Shown: positions 15,987 through 22,082 of the stretch, piece by piece
Layout: each line of letters starts with the position of its first letter
Numbering within the stretch: the stretch's first letter is position 1
Origin: JAJCYL01 sp965206015
GTDB lineage: Bacteria; Bacteroidota; Bacteroidia; Cytophagales; Cyclobacteriaceae
Length of the DNA stretch: 22,082 nt
Assembly: GCA_965206015.1 (NCBI GenBank)
Contig: CBDBIW010000011.1
Location: 1 to 22,082 of the forward strand
Direction of reading: 5' to 3'
The notes under the pieces: model-generated
Told to the model about the DNA's origin: nothing
The model's input: the letters and a program-made list of their open reading frames with translations, nothing else
Database searches by the model: none
Made by a program: the position numbers and the translations under genes

Positions 15987-16509
15987 TTGTTGTATCCCAA
16001 AATCAGTTCGTCCCTTATTTGACATCGTATTCTTCTCCTGTCTGCTCATCAATAACTCTTGTTCCCTTCTCTGGCATCTTTCTTGCATATGCCTTTGCAG
16101 GGGTCTCAAGATTATCCCAGTCAAGTGACATGTGTGGCTTTATGTGGTTGTACCAGTGGACCAGCTCATCAATGGTGCCAAACCATTTCTGCTTTCTCTG
16201 AATCTCGCCGTGAAATCTTTCTAACTTTCCATTTGTCTGTGGATGATTCACTCTTGCCATGATGTGTTTTATTCCAAGTCTAACCAGTTCTTGCTCAAAC
16301 TGGGATGCTCCTTTTCTCTTGTATTCTGATTGGTTTGCATAAAACTGGGAGCCATGATCAGTTAGAATTGATGCAGGCCTACCGTGCTTTGCAATTGCCT
16401 CATGTAATACCACAAGTGCGTTATCTGTTGTTGCCTCTGCAAACACTCCATGAGAAACGATAAACCTTGATGCGTCATCCTGATAGCATAAGAACCATCT
16501 GCCATCATC
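15987..16509 (-). mobile_element. 3' half of element 2, cut by IS copy D
   Basis: It matches 11923-12445 (element 2) in reverse orientation with only a few differences, and ends with the same CAACAA boundary. The 5' half of the element is missing; IS copy D takes its place. Confidence 0.92.
16015..16509 (-). pseudogene. Element 2 transposase, C-terminal fragment
   Basis: About 164 codons remain, including the second aspartate (LTDHGSQF) and the glutamate (NGKLERF), but the helix-turn-helix and first aspartate are gone. Differences from the intact copy include ATTDNAL for ATADNAL and GTIDELV for GTIDDLV. A GTG at 16446 could start a 143-aa product, which would not be catalytic. Confidence 0.88.
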
Positions 16510-17535
16510 GGGTGTGTCCTAAAACTATCCTCTAACATGTTTTGTAACCCCCATCAAATTAACAACTCGTATGTTGTAACAAATTACACGCAACGCCAAC
16601 TCTTTTCTTTGAACCAACTTGTTTTTTGATGACAAGCTATTTCCAAAGATTCTTTTGAGTACTGCAAATACTGATTCAACAAGTGACCTCTTGTGATAAT
16701 GTCTGTCAAATTCATCTTGATTGTCCTGGAATAATGTTATCATTTTTTTCCATGATGCAGAGCCTTTGGGATTTCTAACTGTGTTCTTCTTTGGTTTGAT
16801 GTATGGTATCTTTTGCAGAGTAGCTACCATATTGCAAATGTCTCGTGACAAATATGCAGGATCTGCACAAAAATCACCAATTCCCTTTGGAATGTCTTTG
16901 ATTAGTTTTTTGAGAATTGGTGCATCACCACGAGTTCCTTTAGTAATGTCAAAAGATACTATTGCCATGGACTGTATTGCAATTAGGATGTGCAGTTTTA
17001 GATATAATTTCTTGGATTTGTGCGTGTTTGTCTTGATGTCAAACCAAGCCTCACATCTTTTGGTACCAAATCCTGAACTGTCAGGAGCTATGTCTTTTTT
17101 TTGATTGGTTCTGTGAGTTTTGCGTTTACCTTTTTCAAATAAGGCATTGGAATTCTTTTTAGACTGTCATTAATGACAGTCTTGCTTGGTGCTTTTTTGA
17201 GCTCCATTATTTCCAACAGATCCGGCCTTGATCTCAAGTGGGACTCCATGGAACGATAATCCAATCCAAACTTTACCTTTAGCATTGCACACATTATCTT
17301 TGCTTTTGTTGGAAATGCAGGACGTCCGCCTGTCTTTGGTTCCCATGGTGTATCCATACTCCAAACTGTCTTCTTTACTTTTTCCAAGAATAGAATCTCC
17401 TCATCCTTGCGATATGTGCCATATACTTGCCAGTCTCTTTTTGATTTGTTTTGCATAGTTGTTGTGATTCCATGCGATCAATATGTTACAGAATTGAATA
17501 AAATTGTTATATTTGTCTACTTTTAGGACACACCC
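16510..17535 (-). mobile_element. Insertion sequence copy D (1026 bp)
   Basis: It has the same ends and length as copy A, in reverse orientation. The left flank is element 2 and the right flank is element 1, both truncated exactly at the IS ends, so this copy is a recombination junction rather than a simple insertion. Confidence 0.95.
16525..17456 (-). CDS. IS transposase, two frames joined by -1 frameshift (copy D)
   Basis: Frame 1 is 17456-17088 and frame 2 ends at 16525. The slip run is T8 at 17095-17102 on the plus strand. It shares GGACGT with copy A and has one further silent change (GAA for GAG in FLEKVKK). The catalytic residues are intact in the fused product. Confidence 0.88.
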
Positions 17536-18104
17536 GAAGAAAGTGGATCAGGTATGAACGTGAATATTCAAATTCACTGTGGCATACTGACTGGCACACA
17601 ATACATGATTCACGCTGGGCAGGAAAACAACTAATTGCATTTGAAGATGATGCCTCACGATTTATCACGGGTTTCGGAGTGTATGATGAGGCAACATCTG
17701 TGAATTCTTCTGCAGTACTATCTGATGCAATAAAGAATCACGGTAGACCAGCATCCGTACTATCTGATAATGGAAAACAGTTCACATCAAATGTCAATAC
17801 TCTTGATCATAACAAGCCAGTAGACTTTGAGCAGCAACTAATGAGACATCACGTAAAGCACTCTCGTACAAGAGTGAGACATCCACAAACAAATGGTAAG
17901 CTAGAAAAGTTCTGGGATATCTTTGAGTGTAAAATAGAATACTTTGAGTCAGTGGAGCAGTTTATGCATTGGTACAATCACATTAGAGTTCATGGCGCAC
18001 TAGACTTGGATAACATGGAGACACCATCTGATGCGTATCACTCCAAGATGATAACAAACGAAATACTCATAGACCCAAGTATTCTATGGAGGAATTACTC
18101 ATGA
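17536..18104 (+). pseudogene. Element 1 transposase, C-terminal fragment
   Basis: The fragment reads from KKWIRYEREYSNSLWHTDWH, so all three catalytic acidic residues are present, but the DNA-binding N-terminus (about 120 residues) is missing. A GTG at 17679 would start a 141-aa product lacking the first aspartate. Confidence 0.88.
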
Positions 18105-18133
18105 AAGTGACACGAAATAATTTCTGGAAAGAA
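17536..18133 (+). mobile_element. 3' part of element 1, cut by IS copy D
   Basis: It matches 3462-4059 of the intact element, with one synonymous change (18014 C for 3940 T). It ends at the same right terminal repeat, followed by CAAATCATGG. Confidence 0.93.
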
Positions 18134-18156
18134 CAAATCATGGACAAAACAGAAAT

Positions 18157-18166
18157 CTTTATCTCT
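18157..18166 (+). promoter_or_regulatory. TATA-like box of hicB
   Basis: CTTTATCTCT lies about 26 bases before the hicB ATG at 18187, as expected for a leaderless archaeal start. The element 1 fragment ends about 24 bases further upstream. Confidence 0.45.
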
Positions 18167-18186
18167 AAAAAGCAATCAATATTTGT

Positions 18187-18402
18187 ATGAAACATGATTT
18201 GTCATTTCACATACGTAAGGAATCCAAAGGGTACAGTGCACAATGCATTGAATTTCCTTCAATTATTACCCAAGCAGATACAAAAAAAGAATTACAAGAA
18301 AATATGACAGATGCTGCAAATGGATATTTTAAAGCGTTTCCAGAAGAATATCAAAAACTACATAACCAAAATTCAGGTAATGTGATTAAAGTTACCATCT
18401 AA
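18187..18402 (+). CDS. hicB: HicB-like antitoxin
   Basis: The 71-aa protein has the HicB partial RNase-H fold signature: FHIRKESKGYSAQCIEFP, then TQADTKKELQENMTDAANGYF. In the family this domain masks the HicA toxin, usually with a separate DNA-binding part; here there is only the small domain. It lies directly before a HicA-like frame, antitoxin first. Start ATG 18187 is the only one that preserves the first strand. The locus borders IS DNA on the left. Confidence 0.75.
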   Translation: MKHDLSFHIRKESKGYSAQCIEFPSIITQADTKKELQENMTDAANGYFKAFPEEYQKLHNQNSGNVIKVTI

Positions 18403-18403
18403 A

Positions 18404-18604
18404 CTACCTGTACTATCTTGGAGAGTTATCTTGAAAATTTTAAGGAAAAATGGGTTTATTCAGTCAGGTCAAACTGGAAGCCATATTTTTATGAGAAAAA
18501 ATAATCTCAGAGTTACAATTCCTAGACATAAAGAAATCAAAAAAGGAACATTGCTATCAATAATTTATCAATCAGGATTATCCAGAGAATATTTTATAAA
18601 ATAA
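18404..18604 (+). pseudogene. hicA: HicA-like mRNA interferase without a usable start codon
   Basis: The frame reads KLPVLSWRVILKILRKNGF, then TGSHIFM and VTIPRHKEIKKGTLLSIIYQSGLS, matching the HicA (double-stranded RNA-binding-like) toxin with its conserved GSH histidine. The expected start MKLPVLS is absent: the codon before AAA is TCT, and a TGA lies five codons further upstream at 18383-18385. The first possible start is TTG 18431, which gives 57 residues and removes the first strand and part of helix 1. Either the toxin is dead and the antitoxin remains, or initiation is unusual. The 3' end overlaps a minus-strand remnant. Confidence 0.65.
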
Positions 18605-18719
18605 TTTGAGTTCTTTTCAATAACTCTATTAATTCTTCCAACTCGTCAATCTCTTTTTGAATTATTTTCTCAATTATTGGCTCTAAATTAATTTCAGGTT
18701 CTGGTGCAAAATGGTGATC
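18594..18719 (-). pseudogene. Remnant of a surface-protein tail (DHHFAPEP type)
   Basis: On the minus strand a short frame reads DHHFAPEPEINLEP followed by a charged amphipathic helix (IIEKIIQKEIDELEELIELL) and a stop. It has no start and is preceded by two stop codons. Upstream in the same frame lies FDEGSGGF. The first eight residues are shared with the HYR remnant at 21407-21628. It looks like the broken end of a secreted or membrane protein. Confidence 0.5.
18696..18719 (+). repeat. 24-bp direct repeat, left copy
   Basis: AGGTTCTGG to GGTGATC, identical at 24 of 24 positions to 21605-21628. It encodes DHHFAPEP on the minus strand. It also forms the left arm of an imperfect inverted repeat with 18721-18743: arms GGTTCTGGTG and CACCAGAACC, inner GATC-A-GATC. 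Confidence 0.8.
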
Positions 18720-18800
18720 AGATCATCAAAATCCACCAGAACCTTCATCAAATTTTACCATACATAGTGATCAAAAAGTTTTTTGTTTTGGAATAATTTA
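18720..18800. other. Degenerate DNA before the promoter motif at 18801
   Basis: Contains the right arm of the inverted repeat (18721-18743) and AT-rich sequence. No gene supported. Confidence 0.5.
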
Positions 18801-18830
18801 GTTCACGAACTTTATCTTTTCGCTATATAA
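18801..18830 (+). promoter_or_regulatory. Shared promoter motif, instance 4
   Basis: GTTCACGAAC (18801-18810), nine bases, TCGCTATATAA (18820-18830). The 31 bases 18797-18827 are identical to 7021-7051. Transcription should begin near 18850. Confidence 0.75.
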
Positions 18831-18838
18831 GCACATCT

Positions 18839-18977
18839 ATGGAACCAATACAGAAAAAAATAGAGACAGGACACGCCATTAAACAGGTTGGCACTTACAG
18901 ACAAATTTATGAAAGAATAAAAAGAATTGGAACATAAAGTCTCAAAGGCTGAATCAGAGTTAAGACAAATACAATAG
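18839..18977 (+). pseudogene. Short frameshifted ORF or small RNA region under the shared promoter
   Basis: From ATG 18839 the frame reads MEPIQKKIETGHAIKQ to YERIKRIGT and stops at a TAA before 18940. One base forward, a coiled-coil-like stretch KELEHKVSKAESELRQIQ ends at TAG 18975-18977. A +1 shift near the A-rich 18917-18923 would join them into a protein of about 45 aa. The ATG lies before the expected transcription start, so the ORF is doubtful. A T6 run at 18981-18986 could end the transcript, giving an RNA of about 130 bases. Confidence 0.35.
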
Positions 18978-19316
18978 CTATTTTTTAGGACTGTTTGAAC
19001 GCATTGCGTTTTCAAGGTTGAAGATCAATGTAGAGTTGATGTAACTAAGCAATCCGCTAACCCTAGGAGATGAAAGATTTGCAGTGTAATAATACACTCT
19101 ACCTTTGTTTTTATTGCGTTTTATGATGTGTTCGTTTAGAAGTGTCTGCAAGCTTCTTTGAAGTGTACGGTCTGGTACTGCTGTGAGCTGTGATATTTCA
19201 TTTTCAGAATACTCTAGTCCTTCATTGCTAAGAAGAAAATCTAATACCTTTGCAGTTGCAGTATTAAACAACCGTGTAAGAGGTAATTGTGTTTCTTCTT
19301 CTGTTACTAATTCCAT
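18978..19316 (-). CDS. Winged-helix transcriptional regulator
   Basis: The 112-aa protein has a single winged-helix domain: ATAKVLDFLLSNEG (helix 1), SENEISQLTAVPDRTLQRSL (helix-turn-helix with recognition helix), and a wing GRVYYYTAN. It is followed by a C-terminal helix, perhaps for dimerisation. This is the MarR/ArsR-like size and order common in archaea; no ligand site is evident. It is divergent from the two-gene operon at 19441. Its ATG overlaps a 19-bp palindrome, and the TATA box is about 26 bases upstream, so the mRNA is probably leaderless. It most likely regulates itself and the divergent operon. Confidence 0.78.
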   Translation of the reverse strand: MELVTEEETQLPLTRLFNTATAKVLDFLLSNEGLEYSENEISQLTAVPDRTLQRSLQTLLNEHIIKRNKNKGRVYYYTANLSSPRVSGLLSYINSTLIFNLENAMRSNSPKK

Positions 19317-19331
19317 GTATTAGATACATGG
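19313..19331. promoter_or_regulatory. 19-bp palindrome over the regulator start codon
   Basis: CCATGTAT-TAG-ATACATGG is a perfect inverted repeat around a 3-base centre. It covers the start codon (19314-19316) and the expected transcription start of the winged-helix gene, an ideal place for an autoregulatory operator. Confidence 0.6.
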
Positions 19332-19336
19332 TTAAT

Positions 19337-19415
19337 CTATATATTAGTTGCCAAAATTGGCTATTGAAGCTTCATAATCACTCTTAATAATCGCCAATCA
19401 TGGCAAATTATATAT
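19337..19415. promoter_or_regulatory. Divergent promoters with paired GCCA-N4-TGGC sites
   Basis: Minus-strand TATA box at 19346-19337 (TAATATATAG) for the regulator; plus-strand TATA box at 19408-19415 (TTATATAT) for the operon. GCCA-AAAT-TGGC (19350-19361) lies three bases upstream of the first and GCCA-ATCA-TGGC (19393-19404) three bases upstream of the second. The two sites are 43 bp apart. A third palindrome, TGAAGCTTCA (19365-19374), lies between them. Confidence 0.6.
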
Positions 19416-19440
19416 GACAAAATCATTAAGCTTTATTGTA

Positions 19441-20151
19441 ATGTTCACAGTTGAAGAATGGAAAAGACGTATTGTCAAGTTCTTTGTTCTTCGTAGCCAT
19501 TCAGGTAATTCATACAGGATAACAGATGAGGCAGAATTATTCAAACAGTTTGCAGGCAATTTTGAGAACAATACTCAAATTGCCTATGAGGAATTATTTT
19601 CATCTAAAATAATTGAAGATGTCAAGGTTAACGGAAAGACGTTTTACACTCTTAATTTTTCTCAAAAATCATCAGAGATTGAATCAATAATAAAGAATGA
19701 ACCGTTTGAGGAAAAATCCAACCTGATAAAACCAACAGATAAAGAGTTCAAAGATTTACGAGAGGAATTTCGAGATGCCCGCAGTAGAGGATTTCCAAAT
19801 AGAGGTTTTTATTATTTCTGCACAAAGACTGATGATCCTAACTATTGGATTGTGTTAATCAAGACAAAACCCAACTTGCCACCTTACAGAATTATTTTAG
19901 GTTCTATGACAGATAAAAATTCACGCATAATGAAGATTTGGCGTGCCACTCTCAAAGTATCTAAAATCAACAAAGGAGAACCATTTATCAGAAAATGGGT
20001 TGAGAACATGGAGCAAAAGGCTTGTGGCAATAATAGACTTCCTTCAAGGTCTGCATTTCATATTTTCGTTCACTTGAAATGGTTGGAGATAACAGGCAGA
20101 AAGGGAAATGTAATTTACTACAAGGTAACAAAAAAGGATGACACTGTTTAG
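19441..20151 (+). CDS. Protein of unknown function with winged-helix-like ends
   Basis: I set the start at ATG 19441 (MFTVEEWKRRIVKFF). The ATG at 19414 lies inside the TATA box, and transcription should start near 19437. That leaves 236 aa. Residues 1-75 look like a winged helix (helices, then a wing GKTFYTLNF). The middle (FYYFCTKTDDPNYWIVLIKTK) is beta-rich. The last 50 residues (SRSAFHIFVHLKWLEITGRKG, NVIYYKV) look like a second winged helix. No catalytic motif is seen. It is followed after three bases by the 20155 gene, so the two products probably act together. A DNA- or RNA-binding role is inference. Confidence 0.65.
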   Translation: MFTVEEWKRRIVKFFVLRSHSGNSYRITDEAELFKQFAGNFENNTQIAYEELFSSKIIEDVKVNGKTFYTLNFSQKSSEIESIIKNEPFEEKSNLIKPTDKEFKDLREEFRDARSRGFPNRGFYYFCTKTDDPNYWIVLIKTKPNLPPYRIILGSMTDKNSRIMKIWRATLKVSKINKGEPFIRKWVENMEQKACGNNRLPSRSAFHIFVHLKWLEITGRKGNVIYYKVTKKDDTV

Positions 20152-20154
20152 ATC

Positions 20155-20772
20155 ATGTTTAAAATTCACAAAATAGAAAATCTTGACACATTAGAATCTG
20201 AATTAAGCAAAATAATTACCGAGCTTGAAGTGGAGAACAGCATACTAGACACTATATTTACAAAGATTCTAGATTCTGATGTTGTAGTAATTAATTATGA
20301 ATCCAAATCCTCAATTGAGGAGAAAATTGAAAAATTAAGACACAGACATGAATCTAAGCCAGAGCCAACAAAACAGCCTGATATGTCAACTATAGAACTA
20401 GCTGGGGATTTTTTATCAGATCATAAGGCAGATTCCATAATACTAAGAGCCTCGGAATACCATCATCTGCATTTTAAGATTCAAAAATGGTTAGAATCCA
20501 GAAAAGACATGAAGTTTGATACGTTTCGTAATAGAGATGTAATTTGGAACATGAGAGATGAGATCATCTCTAAAGTGGAATCAAAATTAAGAGAAAACAT
20601 ATCAAAAATGAAGGATGAATTATACGCATGGTGTGTTGAAAACAATATTAAGAAAATAACCAAATCACTAATGACAGGATATTTTGAAGAAAAAGATGAA
20701 TGGTGTTCTAGTTCAATTTCTAATATTCTATACACTAAAGTCAATCTAGAATTATCTAAAAATAAACTATAG
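20155..20772 (+). CDS. Protein of unknown function with coiled-coil regions, second gene of operon
   Basis: The 205-aa protein is highly charged. An N-terminal helical stretch (ENLDTLESELSKIITELEVENS) is followed by a strand DVVVINY, a linker with ESKPEPTKQPD, and a long helical C-terminal half rich in K and E (RDEIISKVESKLRENISKMKDEL). No signal peptide, membrane segment or known domain. The ATG is three bases after the TAG of the first gene; an AAGGATGA within the end of that gene may serve as ribosome site. The tight spacing suggests a two-component complex, regulated from the divergent promoter at 19408. Confidence 0.65.
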   Translation: MFKIHKIENLDTLESELSKIITELEVENSILDTIFTKILDSDVVVINYESKSSIEEKIEKLRHRHESKPEPTKQPDMSTIELAGDFLSDHKADSIILRASEYHHLHFKIQKWLESRKDMKFDTFRNRDVIWNMRDEIISKVESKLRENISKMKDELYAWCVENNIKKITKSLMTGYFEEKDEWCSSSISNILYTKVNLELSKNKL

Positions 20773-20803
20773 TTCTTATTTCAAATTAAGAGGAAATTCG
20801 TTT

Positions 20804-20896
20804 TTAACACCCGACAGTTAACACGAGGAATTACCACCCACGAAGTTAACAGAACCTTTCATTCAAACTTAGCACCCGCCTAAAGTAACACCTGAT
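20804..20896 (+). repeat. Degenerate direct repeats around TTAACACCCG
   Basis: Six related words start at 20804 (TTAACACCCG), 20818 (TTAACACGAG), 20831 (TTACCACCCA), 20846 (TTAACAGAAC), 20869 (TTAGCACCCG) and about 20886 (TAACACCTGA). Spacing is 13-23 bases. The stretch is C-rich on one strand within AT-rich DNA. It could be an iteron-like protein-binding array or coding decay. Confidence 0.4.
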
Positions 20897-20949
20897 TTGA
20901 TTTGTGCAAAACCCCCTAAGATTCAACAGTGTATCATTTTGTAGCTTAA

Positions 20950-21204
20950 ATGCGAATTTACATGTATGTTGTATTGAGTCTGATTAAAAAAGAATCAATT
21001 CGAATAATCATTATTTTTATATCTGTAAATACACTTGTATCTGTTGGATTTTATCATTTATGGTTTAATTTTCACAATACTGTAAAGTTTGATTTGTATC
21101 ATTTTCATGTAATTCTATTTGTTGCATATGCTTGTATGAACTCTTTATGTTTTATCCTGATGTATCAACAAAAAAATATTAAACCAAAAAAAATTTTCAC
21201 ATGA
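20950..21204 (+). CDS. Small membrane protein, hypothetical
   Basis: The 84-aa protein has two hydrophobic segments (about residues 17-34, SIRIIIIFISVNTLVSV, and 53-70, HVILFVAYACMNSLCFIL) and a basic tail KNIKPKKIFT. No family is recognised. Start ATG 20950 is the first in the frame; no clear TATA box or ribosome site is visible. It could be real or a chance open frame in AT-rich DNA. Confidence 0.4.
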   Translation: MRIYMYVVLSLIKKESIRIIIIFISVNTLVSVGFYHLWFNFHNTVKFDLYHFHVILFVAYACMNSLCFILMYQQKNIKPKKIFT

Positions 21205-21406
21205 CAAACAACCTATGATCATATTTTATTTTAATTCCATTCTTTGTTAGGAACTGGTAACTTATAGAGGCATGACTACAAATCCTATGATGTATAATCT
21301 ATTAAAAAATTAGGTGATTGTAAACCCATTACTACCAACTATTTTTGAGTAGTTATTGGAAAAGACAATCAATCTAACTGAGCTATCCAAAATAATTCGC
21401 AACAAA
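21205..21406. other. Intergenic stretch without a recognisable gene
   Basis: AT-rich DNA with no supported coding frame, RNA gene or repeat that I can see. Confidence 0.5.
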
Positions 21407-21628
21407 TCAAACTGCATTGCAACTCACTGCTGTTACCCCGATTTGGAAATAGCCAGTACTGTGTGAACATGTGACATTTGCAGTGCCATCCATACTGTCA
21501 GTTGCAGTTACATCAAACTCTGCATAATATCCAAGGGAATGGATTCGAGGAACTCCGGTAATGTCTGCCGGCATCATAATTACTGGCGGTGCGATGCCAT
21601 CTGCAGGTTCTGGTGCAAAATGGTGATC
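21407..21628 (-). pseudogene. HYR-domain remnant of a surface protein
   Basis: The minus-strand frame of 73 codons reads DHHFAPEPADGIAPPVI, then PADIT, YYAEFDVTATDSMDG, NVTCSHSTGYFQIGVTAVSCNAV and a stop. The pattern P-ADIT, FDVTATDSxDG, V-C-S and F-IG-T-V-C is the hyalin-repeat (HYR) domain of extracellular proteins. It has no start (a TAA precedes it directly) and ends just after the last conserved cysteine, so it is one orphan module from a large secreted or S-layer-associated protein. Confidence 0.7.
21605..21628 (+). repeat. 24-bp direct repeat, right copy
   Basis: Identical to 18696-18719, here at the start of the HYR remnant; sequences on both sides differ between the two sites. Confidence 0.8.
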
Positions 21629-21648
21629 TTAGTATGATTTGGTCTGAG

Positions 21649-21668
21649 AATTGTTTTATCAAACAATT
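21649..21668 (-). terminator. Hairpin at the end of hicA
   Basis: AATTGTTT-TATC-AAACAATT forms an 8-bp stem with a 4-base loop and overlaps the hicA stop codon. It could protect or end the hicBA message. No long T run follows on the minus strand. Confidence 0.35.
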
Positions 21669-21889
21669 TTCAAAAAATCTTCTTTTTTGATTTCTGCTAG
21701 TGACAAAATACCAAAAATAGTCCCAACTTTTACCTCTTTGTGCAACGGAACAACAGTGACTATTTTTCTGCCTTCCAGAAATTTTTGTAGAATAACATGG
21801 CTTCCTCTCTGACGTGAGATTTGAAAATCAAAATCATCGACAAGGATTTTTACTATTTTGTTTCCTGCAAGTCTAGGGAATTTCGACAC
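21659..21889 (-). CDS. hicA: HicA-like mRNA interferase toxin
   Basis: I chose GTG 21889, which gives VSKFPRLAGNKIVKIL, the usual HicA opening (MSKLPRLSGKE). An ATG four codons earlier (21901) is possible. The protein then has RQRGSHVIL with the catalytic histidine and VTVVPLHKEVKVGTIFGIL, about 76 aa in all, a normal HicA length. HicA toxins cleave mRNA when free of HicB. The gene overlaps the end of hicB by 17 bases, so the two are translationally coupled. Unlike the locus at 18187, it looks intact. Confidence 0.85.
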   Translation of the reverse strand: MSKFPRLAGNKIVKILVDDFDFQISRQRGSHVILQKFLEGRKIVTVVPLHKEVKVGTIFGILSLAEIKKEDFLKIV

Positions 21890-22082
21890 TGGACATCCCA
21901 ACCATATCCATATTTTGCATGGTATTTTTTACATCTGGCATTTCTTCAAGATAAAGGCCTACTGCCTCTTTGATGTTTGTTAATGCTTCTTCTATGGTAG
22001 AACCTTGTGTAGTCACTCCTGTAGATGCTTCCTTTATCACATATGTATCATCTTCTTTCCAAAACATTGTCTGTAATTTCAT
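21873..22082 (-). CDS. hicB: HicB-like antitoxin
   Basis: The 69-aa protein reads FWKEDDTYVIKEASTGVTTQGSTIEEALTNIKEAVGLYLEE, the HicB domain with the E-A-L-x-N-x-K-E-A helix. Its ATG is the last codon of the window (22080-22082), so a further upstream start cannot be excluded. It is placed before hicA, the same order as the locus at 18187, but the two pairs are not close in sequence. It should neutralise the HicA encoded after it. Confidence 0.82.
   Translation of the reverse strand: MKLQTMFWKEDDTYVIKEASTGVTTQGSTIEEALTNIKEAVGLYLEEMPDVKNTMQNMDMVGMSSVEIP

Noticed and set aside
19414..19440. ATG 19414 as start of the operon's first gene
   Set aside because: It lies inside the TATA box; ATG 19441 fits the expected transcription start.

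Overview
The window is low-GC, gene-sparse archaeal DNA. The evidence is leaderless-type starts about 25 bases below TATA boxes, small winged-helix regulators, a class III (pilin-type) signal sequence and secreted proteins. The style resembles Nitrososphaerota (Nitrosopumilus-like ammonia oxidisers). That assignment is inference, because no core marker gene is present.

About half of the window is insertion sequence (IS) DNA. (1) Four near-identical 1026-bp IS copies, here called A (101-1126, +), B (4802-5827, -), C (8716-9741, +) and D (16510-17535, -), each encode a DDE transposase split over two frames by a conserved A8 slip site. (2) Two 971-bp IS copies lie at 6018-6988 (-) and 10403-11373 (+), and a decayed relative lies at 12446-13239. 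(3) Two rve-type (IS481-like) elements are present. Element 1 is intact at 3001-4059, with pieces at 2769-2837, 5828-5910 and 17536-18133. Element 2 is intact at about 11415-12445, with a 3' half at 15987-16509. (4) An IS5-like element at 7925-10116 itself contains copy C.

Host genes, left to right: a type IV pilin-like gene cut at its signal peptide by copy A; a leucine-carboxyl-methyltransferase-like gene carrying twelve perfect copies of a 12-bp unit in frame; two small unknown minus-strand genes (4117-4739); a secreted protein gene (7079-7924 plus 10125-10337) split by the IS5-like element with an 8-bp target duplication; a minus-strand pair encoding a secreted trypsin-like protease with a MAM/jelly-roll-like domain and a cysteine-rich secreted partner (13265-15931); a hicB-hicA toxin-antitoxin locus whose hicA has no usable start (18187-18604); a winged-helix regulator (18978-19316) divergent from a two-gene operon of unknown function (19441-20772); a small membrane protein; a HYR-domain remnant; and a second hicB-hicA locus at the right edge.

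The signals most likely to be new are regulatory. A promoter of the form GTTCAYGAAC-N9-TCGCTATA occurs four times (1732, 5936 on the minus strand, 7025, 18801) with identical internal spacing, in front of unrelated or lost genes. The divergent promoters at 19313-19415 each carry a GCCA-N4-TGGC palindrome next to the TATA box. The nested insertions can be undone on paper, which restores two host reading frames exactly.
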